A DNA stretch of 64,000 nucleotides. It comes from Piscicola geometra. Its lineage: Eukaryota; Annelida; Clitellata; Hirudinida; Piscicolidae. Location: positions 1,454,412 to 1,518,411 of the forward strand of contig OX030956.1 in the NCBI GenBank assembly GCA_943735955.1. The letters run 5' to 3'. The position numbers and the translations under genes were made by a program. A model generated the notes under the pieces. The model saw nothing but the letters and a program-made list of their open reading frames with translations. It was not told where the DNA came from and searched no databases. Positions 52,201-64,000 of this stretch are shown here, one piece after another; the stretch's first letter is position 1, and the number at the start of each line of letters is the position of its first letter.

Positions 52201-55200
52201 CTATGAAATTATATTTATTTTTCCTATATCAAGGCCATTTTTCACCACATAATTTGATCACCATCACTCCAAACATAGTTCTTAACCTTTGACCCATGCC
52301 GTTTAATGATACCTTTTGGGACTCCAGTATTTCCATTATATATCACCCATTCTCAAACAAAAAAGAATATACATTTCATTGACAATACAAAAAAAACAAA
52401 GCTATCCAAATAGTAATAATAGATTTTAATAATTAAAGAGTTTTAAAAGTTATTTTTCAAATATATAAATAACTTTGAAAATTCATTTGGAATAAGTTCT
52501 TTTAAAGCCTTTACACGCACGAGCATGGCGTTCTAATGGCAAGCAGGCATCATTAGCGAGAGTGAAGAACACACGTGCAGTCGATAATCATCTCAACATC
52601 TTTTTAACACCCTTCTTAACACTTTATTCCCTCCTCTATTTCTCACCTCTACCTTTTCCGTAACTATTTATTTTTTCCCCGATTTCTTCGGTCTATTTTT
52701 TTGGAAGTTTATTTACAAATCTTAAAACGTGTGAAGAAACTATTTGAAAATATTTTGTAAATTCATTTAATTTTGTTTAAAAGAGTATTACATTCTTTTA
52801 AACTCGCATGAATCGGCACTCTATAAATCTTACTTTCGAAAGTCTTTTAACTCTTCACTTGAAAATGTCCTTTCATTTATCATGCTGGTTTTAAACCCGA
52901 CTGAGACGGCTAAAGGCGCTTCTTCTACGTGGTACGACCCATAAAAATTATGACACTCCTAAACTTATAAATTCCATTTTGAACTTGACTTTTAAAAACG
53001 AATTTTGACAGAATCTATCATCCAATACTTTGAATGGTTAACGACGTGATGAGAAAGATAATTGAAGTTTTAAAAGGCTTAAAAAGCTCTAAGGTCAACA
53101 TTTAAAATAAATTGACTAAAAATTTATGTTAAGATTCTTTATGAAAAACCTTTTAATTGAATATAATTTTTTGATGCAATGAAATGACGTAAACATGTCA
53201 TACATTGCGCATTAGAGTCGTAAAACCTCTCGTTGGACATCATTAAAACTGCCTCAGAACACGATATAATTTTGTAATTTAATTTTTATTGAAGCACATG
53301 GTCATTTACAATGTTATCTTTCTTTTATGAGAATATATTTGAACATTAATTTTTGGACATTATATAGAATATTTCTTCAAATACATTTTTATTGCAAGAA
53401 TTTTAAGCAGATATTTTTATAAATCAAAGCACAACAAGTATTTTCAAACTTAACTTGCCCATCAGATCGAGTGGTACAAGGGGCAGACAAAACAAACCAA
53501 GAAGAAAAAAAGAGAAAAGACGCTGAAAAGGAGAAAATGGAAGAGGCACGACAAGGAGCTTGTGATGAACTCTCGACAACGCTCCAACCACATCATGGCC
53601 AACAGAGAACCCCTGCCCACAATCAAGCCCACCACTGACGAGTACGAACTCACCGGAGCTGTTCCCATTGCCACCGGTAAGCGGGTGCTTATCAACGATC
53701 CAAGGTACAGAGTCTTCAGACCTCGAAACAGCGCACTGTCGGTCATGATCATCCGCAAAACAAAAAAGAAGGACGGAGGGGTCTACCGCTGCAACTTGTC
53801 CAGATCCTCCACCAGACACCGCTATATGGTGCTGAACGTCACAGGTTTGAAAGGGAAGTAGATGGGTGAATGTTTCAAAAGTTGCCATATTGGTTTTTCG
53901 AGAAGAATTTGATAATTTTGTTTCATTATTTAAATATTATTTTAGTTTATTCACTAAAATGCCAAAAATACTTTCATTGAAAGTTGCAGATGCGTTTTTA
54001 ACTTAAAAACAAATAAATATTTTCTCGTTTGCAAATTTATAAAAGAGTTTAATTTATTCTTGAAAAAGACCATTTTTCAGCACATATCCCGATTTTTTGA
54101 TAGCTTGGAATTTTATTTTATCCGAAGCATCATTACCGATGTTGCATGACTGCGCAAAAGCTCGAGGGATGAATTATTAATATTTTTAGGTGTCTAGTGA
54201 AAAGCATGCCAAAAAATATTATCACTTTTCAACATTATCCACTTGATGAGGCAATCATCAATTTTGAAAAAAAAGAAAATTTATTTTTTTTAAAGTTTTT
54301 TAAAAAATTCTTTTGCTTTTTCTTTGAAACGAAAAAAAAAGTTTTATATTTTTGAAAATCTTTTGAAACATCATCAGACATATCTTCACTGCTTGTTGAG
54401 ACATAAAATTAAAGTTTCGAATTTGCTGTCGAGTGGACTCGTCACAATACCACTAATGAAGCATTGAAATTCAATAAATATTTTCAGCCTAGATGTTTAT
54501 ATAATTGGAAAAGTAAAAAAAAGTCATTCGAAAATGTATAAATATGGTTTTTTTAAATGTAAATCTTTTTGTCTCTTTGATTATATTGATTATCAAACTT
54601 TTTGGGGAGAATGTATTACCTTTCTTGTTGCTCTTAATTGATGTGAATTCCCAAGTTCTCGACACATCTTCATCACTCCGGACATTTAAACATAAAATTG
54701 CTTCCAAACTTTTAATTTTCCAAAATATAAACATCTAATTTCTCATGATGAATTTTTGAACTTTTATAAATCTTTTCAGATTTGAGAAATGTATGATAAA
54801 TTTTTTTAATTTTAGAGTAATTTGTTTAAAAAAGTAACATTATTAAAAACCGCTGATTCCTCATTTAGTCATGCAACTTCCCATTTTAATTAAATATCCC
54901 ATTAAAAAACGCCTCGCAGAAAACTTAAATTTTGAATAAATTGACACAAGTTTTACTTCAAAGATTTAAAACATAATTTGCATATACAAATAAAAATCTC
55001 ATTCTTGTTAGAATCAAAGATAGAAGCTCAGACAAGTCTGACTGTGATGAAAACAAAAGTGGGTGATGACGTGACACTGTGGTGCAATGCTACAGGCTAC
55101 CCTAAGCCTGTGGTGTACTGGATGAGGAAAGATCGCAACAGGACCTTACCCGACGGAAATCTTCAGTTCTGGGTGAGTTTTGCACTCAAAACGTTTAATA

Positions 55201-58200
55201 ATTTAATGCTTTTTGCTATTTTTGCAATTAAAATATCAAAAATGATACTATATAAAAATACATAATAGAATTATTAGCATTTTTATTAAAAATCTATTTA
55301 AGGTTCTTGTTACTCATTTCCTATCGACGCTTTCCTAGGGAAATGGACTGCACATAAAGAGTGCCAGCGAAATGGACACAGGTGTTTACGAGTGTTTCCT
55401 TGACAACTTTGTGCAGCCCATCGTTAACTACCGATTCACGCTGATGGTCGAAGGTTTGTTCGTTTAGAAAATAAAATTTACAATATTAAAGTACCAATAA
55501 AGTTGTAAAAAAGTTGAAAAAATAAATAGGAAAGTTTAACAATAAAAATTATAATTATAGCGCTCTGATAAAAGTAATCCTTGATGTCTATTCAAAGTGA
55601 CATTGTCGTTATGTTGTTCTACTTACAAAGGAGCATTTCTTGCTGTCTATTGTTTTCAAGGGCGCCCTTAACGAGTGTGATTAACTAGTTGAAGCAATCA
55701 AATAGCTCAGAAACACGAAGACAAACTCAACAAGCGGTGAGAAAGTCTGCAAGAACAAAAAAACAAATAGATAATGCATCGCGTGAAAGCTCTTCGTGGG
55801 AGAGTGAAAGTGCCCTTAAAACAGATCCACCGGTCTATTGCATTCGTTTTTTGAGGTTCCATAGGCTCATTTTCGCGCTTTATTGGAAGAATAAAACCAA
55901 CGTTTTAAAATAAATACTTGTATATGATTTGAATAATATCATTATTTTATTAAAAAGACATCTCAACAATTATTTCTGCAAAGGATATGTCGTTAATGAT
56001 ATAAGCGACAAAACAGAAGCAGCTACATTTAGTTGAAGCTCAAATAAACAAAGATTGACGCACTTGGTCTGAAAAAAGTATCGTAAAGCCAAATGAAAGC
56101 AATTTTGTGGATTATCCACAAACATGACAAAAAAAGCAAAGTACGTGTTCCTGGATGCTGAGACGATAGGTTTTCAGTGAAGGTTTAAGTGCATCCGAGT
56201 TATTTTCTCGGTCTTTTTCGCAAGTTCATGCTAGATCTCCATGGCATCTGTTGTATGGAGACCAATACTTGGTCATTGCCAACACACTAAACAAGTCACT
56301 TGCTAATTTCTAAATGGAAAAATATTATAGGAAAAAACCAATAAAGTTCGAAAGAGAAAAAGAAAAAGTCAAGTTCCAATCATGGATCTGAATAATATGC
56401 ACCAGAAGGAGGAAGATAAGAATTTACTTAGGTGTTAATTAAAGGTTGAGATTATTTTTTCAATACATGTATAAATTGAATAGTTTTGAAAGAATAATAA
56501 AATACACAGACTAATTAAAAATAAATGGTGCCTAATCAGCACCCTTGTAATCGAGTTATGACCTTTCAAGCACGCTATTTGTCTCTCGGAAATTGGTGTG
56601 CAGTGTTCAACAACGCATTATTTTTCTATGCAATGTAATTGTCTACTAAATCATTTATTTTTTATAAAACATAATATCTAACATAATTAAATGAATTGCT
56701 CAAAAACAATTTAATTAACAGCAACTATTTAATAAATTATTTTCTTTAAAAAAACTATTTTAGATTCAAACCCGTGGAGCCTGGAAGGCTACAAGATGAG
56801 GTTTGACAGTAAGAGGTGGTATCCGGTTTCTAATGAAGGACCTAGTCCCATCGCCCACAAGTCTTTTCTTCTCATGTGTGACACCAGAGGCGCCCCTAAG
56901 CCTCTACCCGTCATAAGGTTCGCGTGTGCGTTTCCAGTTTATTTTTAAGTTTAAGCAAACAAATTTTAAGTTTTTTTTTCTCCAAGCTTATTGAATGTAG
57001 TGATAAAATTCTTGTTTTATTTTACCACGTTTTAAAAATATATTTAATATGCAAATAATTCTGCTTGTTTAACAGTGACCCTACTCAAATTTAAATTTTC
57101 AATGAGTCTGTTATTTGATTTTAGAATATGTTTTCATGAGACGACCGATTTTATGTTTAGAAGCTTTGATTAAAATCCAATTCTCTCAGCCTTTACTAAT
57201 TTATTTGAGCTGTCTACTCAAGTGTGTGTAAAAAAAAGTGACGTTCGACAAATTTTAAACAAGTTTAAGGGTCATTTTATAATTAAAATAAAACAAAAAA
57301 ATTCATTAAGATTTTGTTGAATGAGGAAATAAACTTGAATACAAAAAATTATGAAGATGTTCGGAAATCTAGTAATCAAGTAGGCAGTATTAAAGTTATA
57401 AAACTCAAAATACTGAATTTACATTTAAATTCAATTTAAATTTTTCAACGAAGATTTTAAATCAATCTACTTCTTTTATAGAATAAAGCTTTAGAATCAC
57501 TAAAATCAGATCTTGTAAATATTCTGAAATTGTTTTTATAATCGAATTTCACTTGAGTTATTTATCCATATGAATAGCCTTTACTAATTTATTTGAGTTG
57601 TCTACTCAAGTGTGTGTAGAAAAAAGTGACGTTCGACAAACTTTCTACCTTGTTTATGTTATTCATTTATCTATTTTCTTGTTTATTTATTTATGTTCAC
57701 TTAATCGAAGCTACCCAATTTCCATCAAAGCATCCCAATCAATAGCAACATTTATCGAAAGATAAGATTTTCTGAATAAGTAGCATGAAATGGACCAATA
57801 CCGTAAAATACCTATATTTGCACACTTTTAAATAATTGTTTTTTCAATTGTTTGAAAATATAACTTTTTGCGTATAACTCTAACAAATTATAAATTTATA
57901 AAAATCAAATTTTTTGCGCATTAGTCTTTCTATTCTTAGTCAAATTAAATTAATCTTTAATTATTGAAATTCAGTTACGAGTATAAATTGCCACCATAAA
58001 ACCTTTAGTTTTTAAAGTTTATGCCGGAACTAAGGGCCAAAAAAGAATATATTTTCTGAAAAATTATAGTTACTGAACATAATAGGTTTTCTAACAATCT
58101 GATACGATAGGCTGTCGTGCAGTACATGGAATGAATATGGTCGTGCACGCGTCTTTATTTATAAGCGCGGGTCCTGGGGGCAAGAGAGACAACTCGCGTC

Positions 58201-61200
58201 ATTAGTACGTGACTGAGCCTCCAATTATGTATACTTTTGCGCCAGTTCCCCCCAGTAACCTCGGCTAATATCTGGCCATAAATAAGCAAAAGCTTAAACA
58301 AAATAATCTAAGTGCAGCACTATAACTCTAGATTTTTTATCAATTTTTATATTTTTATAATATTATCTTTTTATAACTAAATTTTCAAACTTTTCATTGT
58401 TAATACCACATTTAGATGGTACAAGAGTGGTGAGTTGGTGAGGAACAGCAAGCATTACTACATCATAGTGAGGCTTTAAGACTTTGAAACGTTTTATCTT
58501 CAGACTTTTAAGTATCGATTAACTCACTCTGACGATCATTTTTTCGCTTATGGCTATTGACCCATTATATATATTCAAAAAGATCCACTAATTCATCTAT
58601 TAATTATAATCAATCTTTTTCTTAATTTCTCTATTCATCCTACTATTCATCCACTTTTTCATCCCGGTTTTCAACCACTCATCAATTAATAAACTTTTCC
58701 TTCAAAGGAGGACTCTCCAGAAACAAGACCTTCTTACACTTCGTCAACACTTGTCATCATGGACTTCAGGGCCAGGTTTTTTGTATTTTTCTTTAAAATA
58801 TAAATGAATTACACTTTAAATAATCAACATGTGAACATTTTAATTTTTCTCAATAACTGTATCTTCAAGCTACTTGAAGAATAAATTAGTTTGAATTTCA
58901 ATACATAGATTATTGATCCATAATAAAATTAATTTTTATTTTAAAATTGTTAATTTTTAATTTGAAACTGCTTCTAGGTTCAGCGGGCACTACGCCTGCG
59001 TTGCCTACACCAACTACCGCATGAAGAAGGTTACATTCGACTTGAAGAGTAAGTCATACAAACTTCTTACTAAAATGTTATGAGCATTTTTTAATAATTA
59101 ACACATTTTAATAATTTAAATATATATAATATACATGTTAAGGTTATGACTCTTTGTGACCCTCTGTTCCTGGATGATAGATCAATGAATATTTTATTAA
59201 AAATTATAAATACAATTTTAATTCAGTTTTCTTGTCAAAAATGTCATCCAAAAAAATATATAAGTATTATATTTGTCTTTCAAACAATTTTATTATCGTT
59301 ATTTTTTTTCAAATTGGAAAGTTATTATGTAGCTTTAAAAAATTTTATATCACAAACCTTTGAAATAAAAGTAGATACAAAATTAAAAACTTGAATAGCA
59401 ATTCATCAAGTGCAAAAAGCTAATGTATTTAACGAAAAAAATTTGTGTGGTATTCAGCTTGATTAAAGTTTAATTCGGAGTTTTTATACTTTTTTAGATT
59501 AAATAAATCTAAGATGGAGATTCTTTTTCTTGATGACACTTGATTGCTCGTTCGGCACCCTGATTTGTCTTGAGAATTTCCAGTCTCGATGGTTCATGAT
59601 TCAAAAACTTCTTCACGGAGTTTAGTCGCTAAAGGATCCATCGTTATTGACGCAACTTTTGGTTTTGAAGTGAAGAGGCTGGAAGATTTGGATCAGTTTA
59701 GCTCGGATTTCTAATTGCTGGAGAATTTAGAAAAAATTATTTCTGCTTACAGAATCTGCTCGGATTAGTAACCAAAACCTCATTAATTATGGACTTTTGC
59801 ACAAACATGACAAAGATTACCTAATGTCGTTTTTGTGAATCCTTAATGCATGTCGTTTATTTTCCTCTAAGCTCGTTATTGCCTCAGTGGCCTTCTGTTC
59901 CGTTTATCATTTTTACGTTTTGTTTTGAAGTATTTTGTTTTTTGATTTATAAAATAGTTTATTTTTCGCTAATAAACTTTTTTCACTAATAAATGTATCA
60001 GTTTAATTAGGTAAAAAGAGATATTTATCTTTTTCCCACTCGATTCTTCATTGGAAATTTAATTAAACTAAGTGAGTGAAAAATCCCTTCGCTTTACTCT
60101 TAAAACCACACAAATAAAATAATTTAAACAGAAAAAATAAATGTATGAGAAGATTGAAAAGTTTGATAATGGAATGAATAAATCAAATATATTTTGTGAG
60201 ATTTCATCAATATAGGCATTTATGATCAGGCTAATAAATCAAATTGGTAATAGGAAATTGAAACAATGAAGAATTGCATGGTAACAGAATAATTAAGTAA
60301 CAATAAAACAATAAAAATAATAATAAACGATGAAATTATTCCTAATAAAAATTATTAACGATAACCTTACTAGACATCAAATTAATAACACTTTTCCTTC
60401 ATAAATCATCGACGTTGCATGTTACAGGTCCTCTACCAATTGACGTTCTCAATGACGCTCCTCATGATAGTGATCTTGGTGCTCTTGGTAATGATAATAG
60501 GGCTTTTGGTAATGATAACAAAAACGTTCATGGGGTTGATAATGATGATGACGTTAGTTACCATGACGATGGCGATTACGGAGATGCTCGGTGGTACGAT
60601 ATGCCCCTTTAAGCAGCGTACGTGCCGCTTCTGAATTGTTAACGCCTGATTGGGGATCGATTTATACTTGAACAATTCAAATTCTTTGCTTTTGTTTTAT
60701 TTTGTATTTTCCGTTTGAATTGAGTTTGGCCTTAAATTGCATGTTAAATAAAAACTCACAAAAGCATGAAAACTATTTTTAGCTTTATTCTTAAATATTT
60801 TAATTAAATAAATGTTATAAGAAAAGCCGAAACCTTGACTGACTTTCTTCAGTTTTGTCGGAAGTTGAAATGGCAGCTTTGAATCTTGAAGAGAAGAATA
60901 ACTCGGACTTTGATGCAAATGTGAATGGACAAGATAAAGAAGAAATGAATGGCGTAATGGAGCTGAACGCTTATAATAAAATCAAGCAAGGTTCTAGCAA
61001 TGGTCTAAGCGACGATGATGCAGAGGAAAAAATAATTTACAACAGAAATTTAAATATTGATTCATTAAAAACACCTAATAAAACTTCGGTTGAAAACTTG
61101 GAGAAGGATAATTCAAAAGAAATTAAGATTAAAAACTTTCCAAAAAATAAAAGTGTTCGCTTGATGAGGAACAAAAAGTTTCCGAAGACTCGCAAGAGAT

Positions 61201-61697
61201 TCAAGACCAAAGATACATTAGTTTTTGCAACTATTCAGCCGATTTCTGCAATGTCTTCGTTCAACCCATCATTATCTTCTTCATCATCATTATCTTCATC
61301 ATCATTATCTTCTTCATCATCATTATCTTCTTCTTCATCATTATCTTCTTCATCATCATTATCTTCTTCATCATCATTACCTTCTTTACCATCAACTTCC
61401 TATTCATCAGCAAAACATTTTTCAGAATATAATAGTACAGAAAGGATTGGATCAGCAAGTACAGATAGAAGTGAAAAAGAAGGGAAATTAGAATTAATTC
61501 AAGACAAAGATGGGAATTTTAGTGATTATGGCGATGGTGGATTAAGAGGTAAAATAAGCAGAAATACGCATGATAGAGACCAAGTAATCCACAGTTATAA
61601 TAGTTTCGATGAAGACGACGACGACGATGATGATGATAATAATGAAGATGAAGAAAAAGAAGAGGTTGATGCTAGTGGGAAAACAGTAGATGGATGA
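46232..61697 (+). CDS. Three-Ig-domain type I membrane receptor, 12 exons, 774 residues
   Basis: Exons: 46232-46319, 51706-51848, 53466-53844, 55012-55172, 55339-55453, 56764-56917, 58416-58467, 58708-58775, 58978-59048, 59584-59669, 60428-60590, 60853-61697; all phases agree and the total divides by three. Exon 1 is a signal peptide (MSLLTRGVELVCLFLFFASN). Ig1 runs from GDTAVLHC through IEWYKG, a long basic insert and DPRYRVF to KDGGVYRC. Ig2 runs from GDDVTLWCNATGYPKP through YWMRKD to EMDTGVYEC. Ig3 runs from SFLLMCDTRGAPKP through RWYKSGELV to FSGHYACVAYTNY. A short stalk precedes the TM exon (SMTLLMIVILVLLVMIIGLL, then a second hydrophobic part). The tail is Ser-rich (SSLSS repeats) and ends in an acidic cluster. 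There is no kinase or recognisable signalling domain. The best guess is a cell adhesion or recognition receptor; no ortholog is named. Confidence 0.85.
46434..46490 (+). repeat. SINE-like 3' tail, copy 2
   Basis: TTGAATTTGAAGAGAAAGCG, then CTATAGAAATCTATTTGATT with further GATT units. It matches the copy at 5731-5775 with few differences and lies in intron 1 of the Ig receptor. Confidence 0.5.
48170..48245 (-). mobile_element. tRNA-like sequence, probably a SINE head or tRNA pseudogene
   Basis: Read on the minus strand it carries an A-box-like TGGTTGAGTGG (48228-48218) and a B box GGTTCGATTTCC (48195-48184) at tRNA-like spacing. I cannot fold it into a complete cloverleaf with a paired acceptor stem, so it is not called as a functional tRNA. 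Confidence 0.45.
48610..48817. repeat. Tandem duplication, 107-bp unit, two copies
   Basis: Copy 1 starts at 48610 and copy 2 at 48717, both beginning AATAAAAATATATTTCTTTG. They are nearly identical apart from small indels in the second half. This is a recent local duplication in intron 1 of the Ig receptor. Confidence 0.85.
55454..56763. other. Ig receptor intron 5 with unrecognised possible transposon fragment
   Basis: An intron of 1.3 kb with an open frame at 55689-55913 (Ser/Arg/Lys-rich) and GC-richer, non-intronic-looking sequence to about 56430. No frame is kept open and I recognise no motif. It may be an old mobile element. Confidence 0.3.
57188..57252 (+). repeat. Direct repeat copy 1 (about 65 bp)
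   Basis: AGCCTTTACTAATTTATTTG through GTGACGTTCGACAAA. It recurs at 57576-57640 with about three mismatches, 388 bp downstream, inside intron 6 of the Ig receptor. Confidence 0.9.
57576..57640 (+). repeat. Direct repeat copy 2 (about 65 bp)
   Basis: Second copy of the repeat at 57188-57252. The differences are a few substitutions, for example GAGCTG versus GAGTTG. The sequences between and beyond the copies do not obviously match each other. Confidence 0.9.
58130..58290. other. GC-rich island inside an Ig receptor intron
   Basis: About 160 bases with clearly higher GC (for example AAGCGCGGGTCCTGGGGGCA) stand out from the AT-rich intron. No open frame with splice sites and no B box was found. 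It could be a mobile element piece or a regulatory element; this cannot be decided here. Confidence 0.35.
60428..60590 (+). CDS. Transmembrane exon of the Ig receptor, open in two frames
   Basis: In the frame set by the stalk exon (59584-59669) it encodes two hydrophobic stretches and ends CTCG|GTGGTA, in phase with the exon at 60853. If the stalk exon is skipped, the nucleotide left by the exon ending at 59048 shifts the reading. The exon then encodes an Asp/Asn-rich tail (PLPIDVLNDAPHDSDLGALG and on) that stops at 60612. The GAT/ATG/TGA-rich composition makes both frames open. Confidence 0.7.
61267..61382 (+). repeat. Coding 15-bp repeat (TCATCATTATCTTCT) giving SSLSS units
   Basis: Seven to eight imperfect units inside the last Ig receptor exon encode Ser-Ser-Leu-Ser-Ser blocks in the cytoplasmic tail. 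It is length-variable by nature, but multiples of three or fifteen keep frame. Confidence 0.9.
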
Positions 61698-63392
61698 TGG
61701 CCAATTACAAAAGGCTCAAGAACATTCACTCTCGCCTGGCATGATGCACGACTTAATTAGCTTAATGTTGCAACAATAAATTCGCTGTGCTTTTGTGGGA
61801 GTTTTTTGATTAAAATGCAAAACTATTCTTTAGATAGAATTTTATTTTCAAAATGACTTTCTGGTGCACGAAAAATGTTAAATAGTTTTTCATTGCATTT
61901 AATGTTTCAAAACTATTTTAAATGATTGACTTTATTGTGATTTGCTTGGCACCAGAACAATTTCAACAACTACAGCATAATTTTACATCATGTCCAAACA
62001 TTATAATTTTTTTCTGTAGTTCTGTATTAATCATATTTGACCAAAGAACTAACTCATTAGCTTGTTTGTCATTTGAAATAACACTTTTTGAGAATTTATG
62101 ATATCTGCATCAACGATCTCATGTTAATTTCTGATGCGTTCATCTATGGTCAAATCTAAAATATAGCTGTTTCCATTGATATCAGGAACCACAATATTTT
62201 TGTTAAATACTTTTTTTCTGAATAATTAAAGTTGGTTAAGGGTTTTGAAAAAACTAAAAAATATAGATAAAACTGTTAGTTTAAAAAATATTTGTTAATA
62301 TTCTTGTCATTTCTCCCAAAATATCTTTTACTCATACATCAAAAGCATTTTTTTCACAAGTTTTGCTGTTAGTATTTTAAACTTACTTCTAACTTGTTCT
62401 CCATGTTCACATCTTTTAGACGGACCAATAGTATCCTTTTTGTAATTCGCAAAGCTTGTATAGTTTAATGAAATCTTTTAATTTTTGTGAGAAAAAAAAA
62501 TTTGTTGAATTTTAACAACTTAGTTTTAATTTTTTTGAAAAAAAGACTAAGTTATTAAAAGTCCACAAATTTTTTTAAATTTAACTTTCTAAAGCAATTA
62601 AACATTCAAAGTTAATATTAATAGTTTTTATATTTTTCTGTCTTCTTATAAGAATACTAAAAAAAAGAAAGAAAAATAATGGTTTTACGTTAAATCAATA
62701 CTTTTATTCAGAACTTTGTTTGAAGTCTCAAGAGGGCATTCTGGTGTTGCATTTTTCTTTTGGTATTACTTGCTAAAGAAATGTATCATATGACAGGATC
62801 TCTTATAACGAGTTATAACTAAGAAAAAATTTAATGATCTAAAACTACTTAAATGTTAAACTACTAAATACAGTGCAGTTTATTTCGCAATTGGAAATAT
62901 AACTATTTCATGTTTCTTCTCAATCATTGTTTTATACTTAGAGTTGATAAACTTATAGAAAAATTAGATATCGTTTAAATTGGTTACATTGCTTAGTTGT
63001 ACAACGTTCTATTTAGTGTCATATCGTCGATCGTTTGTGGCTTTCGTTGTGACATTTGCTGTTGAATTTTTTTCATATTTGCTTTCAGAGCTTTTGTTCT
63101 CCGTTATATTCAGTTCAAGTTGTTTAAATATAGATGCGATATTGGTCTTGAGTTAGGGCTCAATAAAAAATTTAATGGTTTTTTTTTCAAATCACACTTC
63201 TAGAAACAAGATGTAAAAATACATAGAAATTTTTAAAACAGTTGGCCAAGAGAAATTAAGCAGATGAACTGGGATAACTGGTGGAACTAGCGTATGAAAG
63301 GATTTACAATGATTACAATAGTTACTTTGATTTTAGAAAGTTAAGAGTAATTAATAATAATTGTTAAAAATATAATTTAACATTAGTTTCAT
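61698..63392. other. 3' UTR and intergenic DNA after the Ig receptor
   Basis: AT-rich, with no open frame of interest on either strand and no transposon motif recognised. Confidence 0.5.
61775..61780 (+). promoter_or_regulatory. Poly(A) signal of the Ig receptor gene
   Basis: AATAAA 78 bases after the stop codon at 61697. Confidence 0.5.
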
Positions 63393-63590
63393 AAAATGAA
63401 GTCTCCACAGGATGAAGTCTCCACAGGATGAAGTCTCCACAGAATGAAGTCTCCACAGGATGAAGTTTCTACAGGATGAAGTCTCCTAGGATGAAGTTTC
63501 TACAGGATGAAGTCTCCACAGGATGAAGCTTTCACAAAATAAAATTTTCACAGAATGAGTTCTCCTAGGATCAAGTATCCTCATACTGTA
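63393..63590. repeat. 16-bp minisatellite (GATGAAGTCTCCACAG)
   Basis: About twelve tandem units, most 16 bp and two of 15 bp (GATGAAGTCTCCTAG). They become more degenerate to the right (AATAAAATTTTCACAG, GATCAAGTATCCTCAT). There is no unique spacer between units. Confidence 0.95.
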
Positions 63591-64000
63591 AAAAGATGTT
63601 TTTTTATGTAGAAACTCTTTATAGGGAAAATGTGATATTTTTGTTAGATGCCGTAAATTTAAAAAAATTTAAAGCTTTATTTGAGGTGCTGAATTCAAAT
63701 ATGACATCAGTTTTTTACAAGTGATACTCTTTTAGATTAATTGTTTTTTAATCTTTAGTTTTTACTACATATTTTGAAATATTTAAAAACACTGTGCCAT
63801 AGAAATCATCATATTTTTTTACAGATTTTATATTTGCATTTTTAAATAAAAAAGTAAAATGAATTCAAGAACAAGTTGTTTAAATAATTCGGACGGGTTT
63901 TGCTGTATTTGTGAAGAATACACATTAATAAAAAAAAGTACGGTTGGAATCTCTAGTTTTTTCTATGGCTGCGAATCTAGGATACATCACGGCTGACTTG

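Noticed and set aside
53424..53888. 154-residue minus-strand open frame
   Set aside because: Exact antisense shadow of the Ig1 exon, with no own motifs or splice context.

Overview
The window is AT-rich nuclear DNA from an invertebrate animal. All genes have spliceosomal introns, long AT-rich introns and AATAAA-type poly(A) signals, and there are microsatellites and decayed transposons. The gene set (voltage-gated proton channel, tetraspanin, SUEL/CUB/sushi receptor, U2AF1, an RPB5-like subunit, Ig receptor) is metazoan. A lophotrochozoan (mollusc or flatworm) fits best, but this is an inference and no species can be named.

I rebuilt six genes by matching splice sites, reading phase and conserved motifs. 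(1) 930-14399 (+): a voltage-gated proton channel (Hv family) with its 5' end off the window. It is enormous: about 650 residues sit between S1 and S2, and about 680 follow the coiled coil. The first S4 arginine is replaced by leucine. (2) 19247-21394 (+): a complete eight-exon tetraspanin of 278 residues. (3) 24363-32059 (-): a type I membrane receptor with signal peptide, SUEL lectin, CUB, sushi, one TM helix and a 340-residue polyQ cytoplasmic tail; at least one linker exon is unresolved. (4) 39798-42418 (-): complete U2AF1 (U2AF35). (5) 42841-45301 (+): complete RPB5-like RNA polymerase subunit, divergent in its N-terminal half and head-to-head with U2AF1. (6) 46232-61697 (+): a 12-exon, 774-residue receptor with three Ig domains, a TM segment and a Ser-rich/acidic tail.

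The remainder is intron and intergenic DNA. It holds hAT and piggyBac remnants (the latter inside the last RPB5 intron), tRNA-like SINE heads, a SINE-like 3' tail shared by two loci, a 222-bp CA tract, several minisatellites and a 388-bp-spaced direct repeat. I found no rRNA, no confident functional tRNA and no CRISPR array.

The most unusual object is the giant proton channel. Second come the lectin-CUB-sushi receptor and the Ig receptor, where skipping one 86-nt exon would put the TM exon into a second open frame and give a soluble form. U2AF1 and the RPB5-like gene are housekeeping genes with a probable shared promoter; the other genes look like cell-surface proteins with no evident common pathway.
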